DNA of 35,274 nt. Origin: Eubacterium sp. (lineage in GTDB: Bacteria > Bacillota > Clostridia > Lachnospirales > Lachnospiraceae). Within the stretch, counting starts at the first letter, position 1. Each line of letters starts with the position of its first letter. A program made the position numbers and the translations under genes. A model generated the notes under the pieces. That model had not been told where the DNA came from. It was given only the letters and a program-made list of their open reading frames with translations, and did no database searches. Shown here piece after piece: positions 32,142 through 35,274 of this stretch. The DNA lies in assembly GCA_017433615.1 (NCBI GenBank), contig JAFRGW010000093.1:1-35274 (forward strand), in the 5' to 3' direction.

Positions 32142-33194
32142 TTAGAATGTAACAATCCCCTTGATGTAATCCGGTTCCGGATGTGCCAGCATTTCAAACG
32201 CTGCCTGAATCTGCTCAAATTTGAATTCATGTGAAATCAATTCGTCGCATGGCAGACGTCCGTCCATGTAGGACGCAATTCCCTCCAGCATATTGTCGCG
32301 CGGCCGCGGCGCAATTGTCGGATGTGTCGCAATCAGCGCAGGCGTCCGCTGCATCAGGTTAAATGCCAGGCTCTTCGGGAAAATTTCCTCCCGGCTGTAG
32401 ACAGAAGGGATCAACACTTTTCCGACGCCCCGGAATGTCCCGTCAAACTGCGCCATACCGCCCACATGCGGTTCGCGAATGATTTTGCAGGCCGTATCGA
32501 GGCCCTTCAGAGAACCTGTGATCTCAACAACAACATCAAAGAACCGCCCGTCCGTCATTTCCCAGGCAAGATCATCAATTTCTCCTTGCCGCGGATTCAG
32601 AACATGTGTGGCGCCATATTTTTTTGCCAGCTCCAGCTTATTATCCAGAAGATCGATCGCTGTCAGTTTCTTCGCGCCGCTTTTCCGAAGCCCGGCGATA
32701 ACCATCAGACCCATAAAGCCGCAGCCGACCACGGCAATATTCTCCCCGTACTGGCATGTGGCTTCCTTTACGATATTAACGATACAGCCGAGCGGCTCTG
32801 CACAGCAGTATTTTACAGGTTTGTCTCCGACGGGAATTTCGCAGAATGAGCGGTTATCATCTTTCATCACAATATATTCCCGGAAACCGCCGCCGAATCC
32901 GCCGACATATTCACCGACATGAAAATTCCGGACAGCTTTACCCACTTCTATAACTTCTGCGATTGGTTCATGTCCGACATCCATCGGAAATGACGGTTCT
33001 CCGACGCCGAGCCGCTCGAATCCGTATTTTGAAACGGAGATCCCCATCACGCCCAGAAATGCCGGAAGATCCGTATGGCACATTCCGACAGAAATCGTTT
33101 TCAGCAATACCTCATCGTCTGCAAGCGGCGGTAGTTCTTCATCAAATAGTTCCACCCGCATCGGCCCGACAACCATCGCTTTTCTATATTTCAT
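32142..33194 (-). CDS. Medium-chain dehydrogenase without structural zinc lobe
   Basis: A 350-residue zinc-binding alcohol dehydrogenase-like protein. Catalytic zinc candidates are Cys of GMCHTDLPAFLG, His of VGHEPIAEV and Glu/Cys of AEPLGCIVNIV. The four-Cys structural zinc loop is absent: the expected stretch reads GEYVGGFGGGFREYIV. The cofactor fold is AVVGCGFMGLMVIAGLRKSG with Asp after the second strand (TAIDLLDNKLELA), suggesting NAD. The start at 33194 lies seven bases after AAGGGG; a GTG six bases earlier is in frame. It is the upstream gene of the dehydrogenase pair and is separated from the isomerase-like gene by a terminator. Relatives include polyol, glucose and 2-deoxy-scyllo-inosamine type dehydrogenases; substrate unknown. 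Confidence 0.88.
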   Translation of the reverse strand: MKYRKAMVVGPMRVELFDEELPPLADDEVLLKTISVGMCHTDLPAFLGVMGISVSKYGFERLGVGEPSFPMDVGHEPIAEVIEVGKAVRNFHVGEYVGGFGGGFREYIVMKDDNRSFCEIPVGDKPVKYCCAEPLGCIVNIVKEATCQYGENIAVVGCGFMGLMVIAGLRKSGAKKLTAIDLLDNKLELAKKYGATHVLNPRQGEIDDLAWEMTDGRFFDVVVEITGSLKGLDTACKIIREPHVGGMAQFDGTFRGVGKVLIPSVYSREEIFPKSLAFNLMQRTPALIATHPTIAPRPRDNMLEGIASYMDGRLPCDELISHEFKFEQIQAAFEMLAHPEPDYIKGIVTF

Positions 33195-33269
33195 CGACAC
33201 ACCCCTTTCTGTAAAACCCGGTTACATTTCCAAATACATCTTTTCCTGCAGTTTTACTATATAAAAAGA

Positions 33270-33319
33270 GCCGGAGACACACTACGTAAAATCAGGACAA
33301 TTTTACGGTTGTCTCCGGC
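33270..33319 (-). terminator. Two-stem intrinsic terminator after the isomerase-like gene
   Basis: GCCGGAGACA (33270-33279) pairs perfectly with TGTCTCCGGC (33310-33319), and GTAAAAT (33286-33292) pairs with ATTTTAC (33300-33306) inside it. On the minus strand it ends GGCTCTTTTTATATAG, so it terminates the isomerase-like gene before the dehydrogenase pair. The remaining 33320-33472 segment shows no gene or other clear element. Confidence 0.8.
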
Positions 33320-33472
33320 ATAATTTTGTGGTTATGTCAGTATTTATTTCGTTTGCTGTGCTTTGGCGCCATCTGCAGAGGTGTGGCTTCTCCACCCGGG
33401 TTCAGTTCCGCCCCTGCGACAATCCTGCCGCGCATCACCTATCGTGTCGGGGCATCTCCCACTGAGATATCA

Positions 33473-34963
33473 TTATGCCCACGGATTCTCAGTCGGATAC
33501 CGCACGCCTGCCGGCTGGTTATAGCCGATCTCCTCGACCGGTACGCCGATGTATTTAAAAGTTTCAAACAGCGCTTTACCGTATTTTCCGAATGCCACTG
33601 CGCCGTGATGCGGATAGTTCTTCTCGATCAGAACGTGGCGGTAAAATCTTCCCATCTCTTTGATCGCGAAGACGCCGATTGCGCCAAAGGAGCAGCTCGG
33701 AACCGGCAGAACCTCGCCTTCTGCGATGTATGCGCGCAGCTTACAGTCCGCCGTGCTCTGCAGACGGTAGAATGTAATTTCACCCGGAACGATATCGCCC
33801 TCGAGTGTGCCGTTGGTCACTTCTTCCGGAAGTGAGCGGGCCATGATCTTCTGGTTGCGCATCTCATGGAAAGACAGGCGCTGTGAGCAGGTGTTGCCGC
33901 AGTGGAAGCCCATGAAGGTATCCGTATGTTTGTAAGGGAATTTTCCTTCAATCTTGTCGTGGTACATGTCCTTCGGAACAGAATTGTTGATGTCCAGCAG
34001 GGTAACGATGTCCTGGCTGATAACCGTTCCGATATATTCGCTGAGCGTTCCGTAAATATCAACCTCACAGGAAACCGGAATGCCGCGGCCGGTGAGAATG
34101 CTGTTGATATAGCACGGCACGAATCCGAACATCGTCTGGAATGCCGGCCAGCACTTGGTGGTGACCGCCACAAATTCTCTGTAGCCTTTGTGCTCTTCGA
34201 TCCAGTCAGTCAGCGTGAGTTCGTACTGCGCCAGCTTCGGCAGAATCTGCGGCTTCTTATTGCCCTCGCCCAGCTCCGTTTCCATTTCTTTGATCACTCC
34301 CGGGATGCGCGGATCATCTGCATGCTTCAGAAATGCCTCATACAGATCCAGTTCGGAATTCTCCTCGATCTCAACGCCCAGATTGTACAGCTGCTGGATC
34401 GGCGCATTACAGGCCAGGAAGTTGTTCGGACGCGGTCCGAAGCTGATAATCTTCAGATGTTCAATTCCATAGACCGCACGCGCGATCGGCAGGAAGTCGT
34501 GGATCATGTCCGCGCAGTCCTCTGCATCGCCGACCGGATACTCCGGAATATAAGCCTTCACGCCGCGGATTTTCAGGTTGTAGCTTGCATTCAGCATGCC
34601 GCAGTACGCATCGCCGCGGCCGTCCATCAGATCGCCCTGACTCTCCTCAGCCGCCGCACAGAACATCTTCGGACCGTCAAAATGCTTCGCCAGCAGCGTC
34701 TCTGAAATCTCCGGTCCGAAATTGCCGAGATAGACACACAGCGCATTGCAGCCCGCCGCTTTCACATCCTTCAACGCATTGACCATATCAATTTCACTTT
34801 CGATAATCGTCACCGGACACTCATAGATGTCCTCTGCGCCGTACTTCTTCGTATACGCCTCGATCAGGGCTTTTCTTCGGTTCTCCGCCAGAGACGCCGG
34901 GAAGCAGTCCCTGCTCACCGCCACAACACCGATCTTGATACTTGGGATATTATTCAGCTGCAT
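33473..34963 (-). CDS. L-fucose / L-arabinose isomerase family protein
   Basis: A 496-residue protein similar to the broad group related to L-fucose isomerase. Typical features are IKIGVVAVSRDCFP at the N-terminus, an NFGPEI segment (about 105), SCEVDIYGTLSEYI, which carries the acidic metal ligands, TLLDINNS, and FMGFHCGNTCSQ. The enzyme would interconvert an aldose and a ketose with Mn2+. The length is shorter than E. coli FucI (about 590) and near that of AraA (about 500). The start at 34963 lies behind AAGGAG. It forms its own transcription unit upstream of the dehydrogenase pair. Whether it acts on the substrate of this locus is inferred only from position. Its substrate could also be a sulfonated or deoxy sugar, since related isomerases act on such sugars. 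Confidence 0.85.
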   Translation of the reverse strand: MQLNNIPSIKIGVVAVSRDCFPASLAENRRKALIEAYTKKYGAEDIYECPVTIIESEIDMVNALKDVKAAGCNALCVYLGNFGPEISETLLAKHFDGPKMFCAAAEESQGDLMDGRGDAYCGMLNASYNLKIRGVKAYIPEYPVGDAEDCADMIHDFLPIARAVYGIEHLKIISFGPRPNNFLACNAPIQQLYNLGVEIEENSELDLYEAFLKHADDPRIPGVIKEMETELGEGNKKPQILPKLAQYELTLTDWIEEHKGYREFVAVTTKCWPAFQTMFGFVPCYINSILTGRGIPVSCEVDIYGTLSEYIGTVISQDIVTLLDINNSVPKDMYHDKIEGKFPYKHTDTFMGFHCGNTCSQRLSFHEMRNQKIMARSLPEEVTNGTLEGDIVPGEITFYRLQSTADCKLRAYIAEGEVLPVPSCSFGAIGVFAIKEMGRFYRHVLIEKNYPHHGAVAFGKYGKALFETFKYIGVPVEEIGYNQPAGVRYPTENPWA

Positions 34964-35032
34964 ATTCTTCTCCTTTTTCTGGGTTTTGTAATTTCGGCCG
35001 CCCATTGAGCCTGCCCGATTTCCTTCGGGACC

Positions 35033-35274
35033 GCGCGTTTCTTGCTTTCGCCTGTTCAGGCCGCCCCTGACGCGCTCCAAATCCCTTCCGGGGCGGCGCG
35101 TTTCTTACTTTCGCCTGTTCAGGCCGCCCCTGACGCGCTCCAAATCCATTCCGGGGCAGCGCGTTTCTTGCTTTCGCCTGTTCAGGCCGCCCCTGACGCG
35201 CTCCAAACCCCTTCCGGGACCGCGCGTTTCTTGCTTTTGCCTGTTCAGGCCGCCCCTGACGCGCTCCAAATCCC
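35033..35274. repeat. 63-bp tandem repeat, about four copies, continuing past the window
   Basis: Units beginning GCGCGTTTCTT start at 35033, 35096, 35159 and 35222, a constant 63-base period, with only a few substitutions between copies (GGGACC or GGGGCGG or GGGGCAG before the unit, TTGC or TTAC within it). Each unit contains the complementary arms GCGCGT and ACGCGC, and TCAGG and CCTGA, so it can fold into a hairpin. The array starts about 70 bases upstream of the isomerase-like gene. One copy breaks the minus-strand frame with TAA, so it is not coding. Nothing else is seen in 34964-35032. Confidence 0.9.

Noticed and set aside
21515-34963. Firm assignment of the locus to sulfoquinovose, apiose or any named sugar pathway
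   Set aside because: Split transketolase and fucose-isomerase-like genes occur in such routes, but no sulfoquinovosidase, sulfonate exporter, kinase or apiose enzyme is visible, and the two flavoenzymes do not belong to those routes.
35033-35274. CRISPR array reading of the 63-bp repeats
   Set aside because: The whole 63-base unit is repeated with no variable spacers, and no cas gene is in the window.

Overview
The window looks like a chromosomal piece of an anaerobic, gut-type Bacillota, most likely class Clostridia near Lachnospiraceae. The grounds are strong AGGAGG-type ribosome binding sites before almost every gene, a GC-rich third codon position at moderate overall GC, a glycoside-pentoside-hexuronide (GPH) symporter, a two-subunit transketolase, iron-sulfur old-yellow-enzyme oxidoreductases, and an ECF sigma/PrsW module beside a very large secreted surface protein. 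No rRNA, tRNA, insertion sequence, phage gene or CRISPR array was found. The genus cannot be named from sequence alone.

Left part (1-9040, all minus strand): the 5' two thousand codons of a giant secreted RTX-like/adhesin-like protein that runs off the left edge; a small two-helix membrane protein; a 305-base intergenic region with several inverted repeats; then a compact operon of ECF sigma factor, polytopic membrane protein and PrsW-type intramembrane protease. No classical anti-sigma factor is seen in this operon.

Housekeeping part (9160-20110): a plus-strand operon mtnA-deoD-murG (methylthioribose-1-phosphate isomerase, purine nucleoside phosphorylase, lipid II GlcNAc transferase) ends at a shared bidirectional terminator with pgi on the minus strand. 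Next, on the minus strand, come an unidentified membrane protein, an NSS-family sodium symporter and an NhaC-type antiporter. The two transporters are separated by a striking 155-base nested inverted repeat that may be a structured leader RNA or a small palindromic element. An RluA-type pseudouridine synthase (plus) faces a NifX-like/FKBP fusion protein with a Cys/His/Gly metal-binding linker (minus). The fusion gene's terminator appears to lie inside the synthase coding sequence.

Catabolic part (20115-35274): an MFS transporter; then a minus-strand operon reading from 29871 down to 21515: transketolase N subunit, transketolase C subunit, two paralogous FMN/4Fe-4S/FAD oxidoreductases, a zinc alcohol/polyol dehydrogenase and a GPH sugar symporter. 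A divergent AraC regulator reads away from it. Beyond the regulator lie two more medium-chain dehydrogenases and an L-fucose/L-arabinose-isomerase-like protein, all minus strand. The gene set suggests uptake of a sugar, polyol or glycoside, redox and isomerisation steps giving a ketose, and cleavage of that ketose by the split transketolase. Two flavoenzymes of the 2-enoate/2,4-dienoyl-CoA reductase type are an unusual addition, both lack the usual catalytic tyrosine at its normal place, and no sugar kinase is present. This is the best candidate for an undescribed pathway. The right edge holds a 63-base tandem repeat that continues out of the window.
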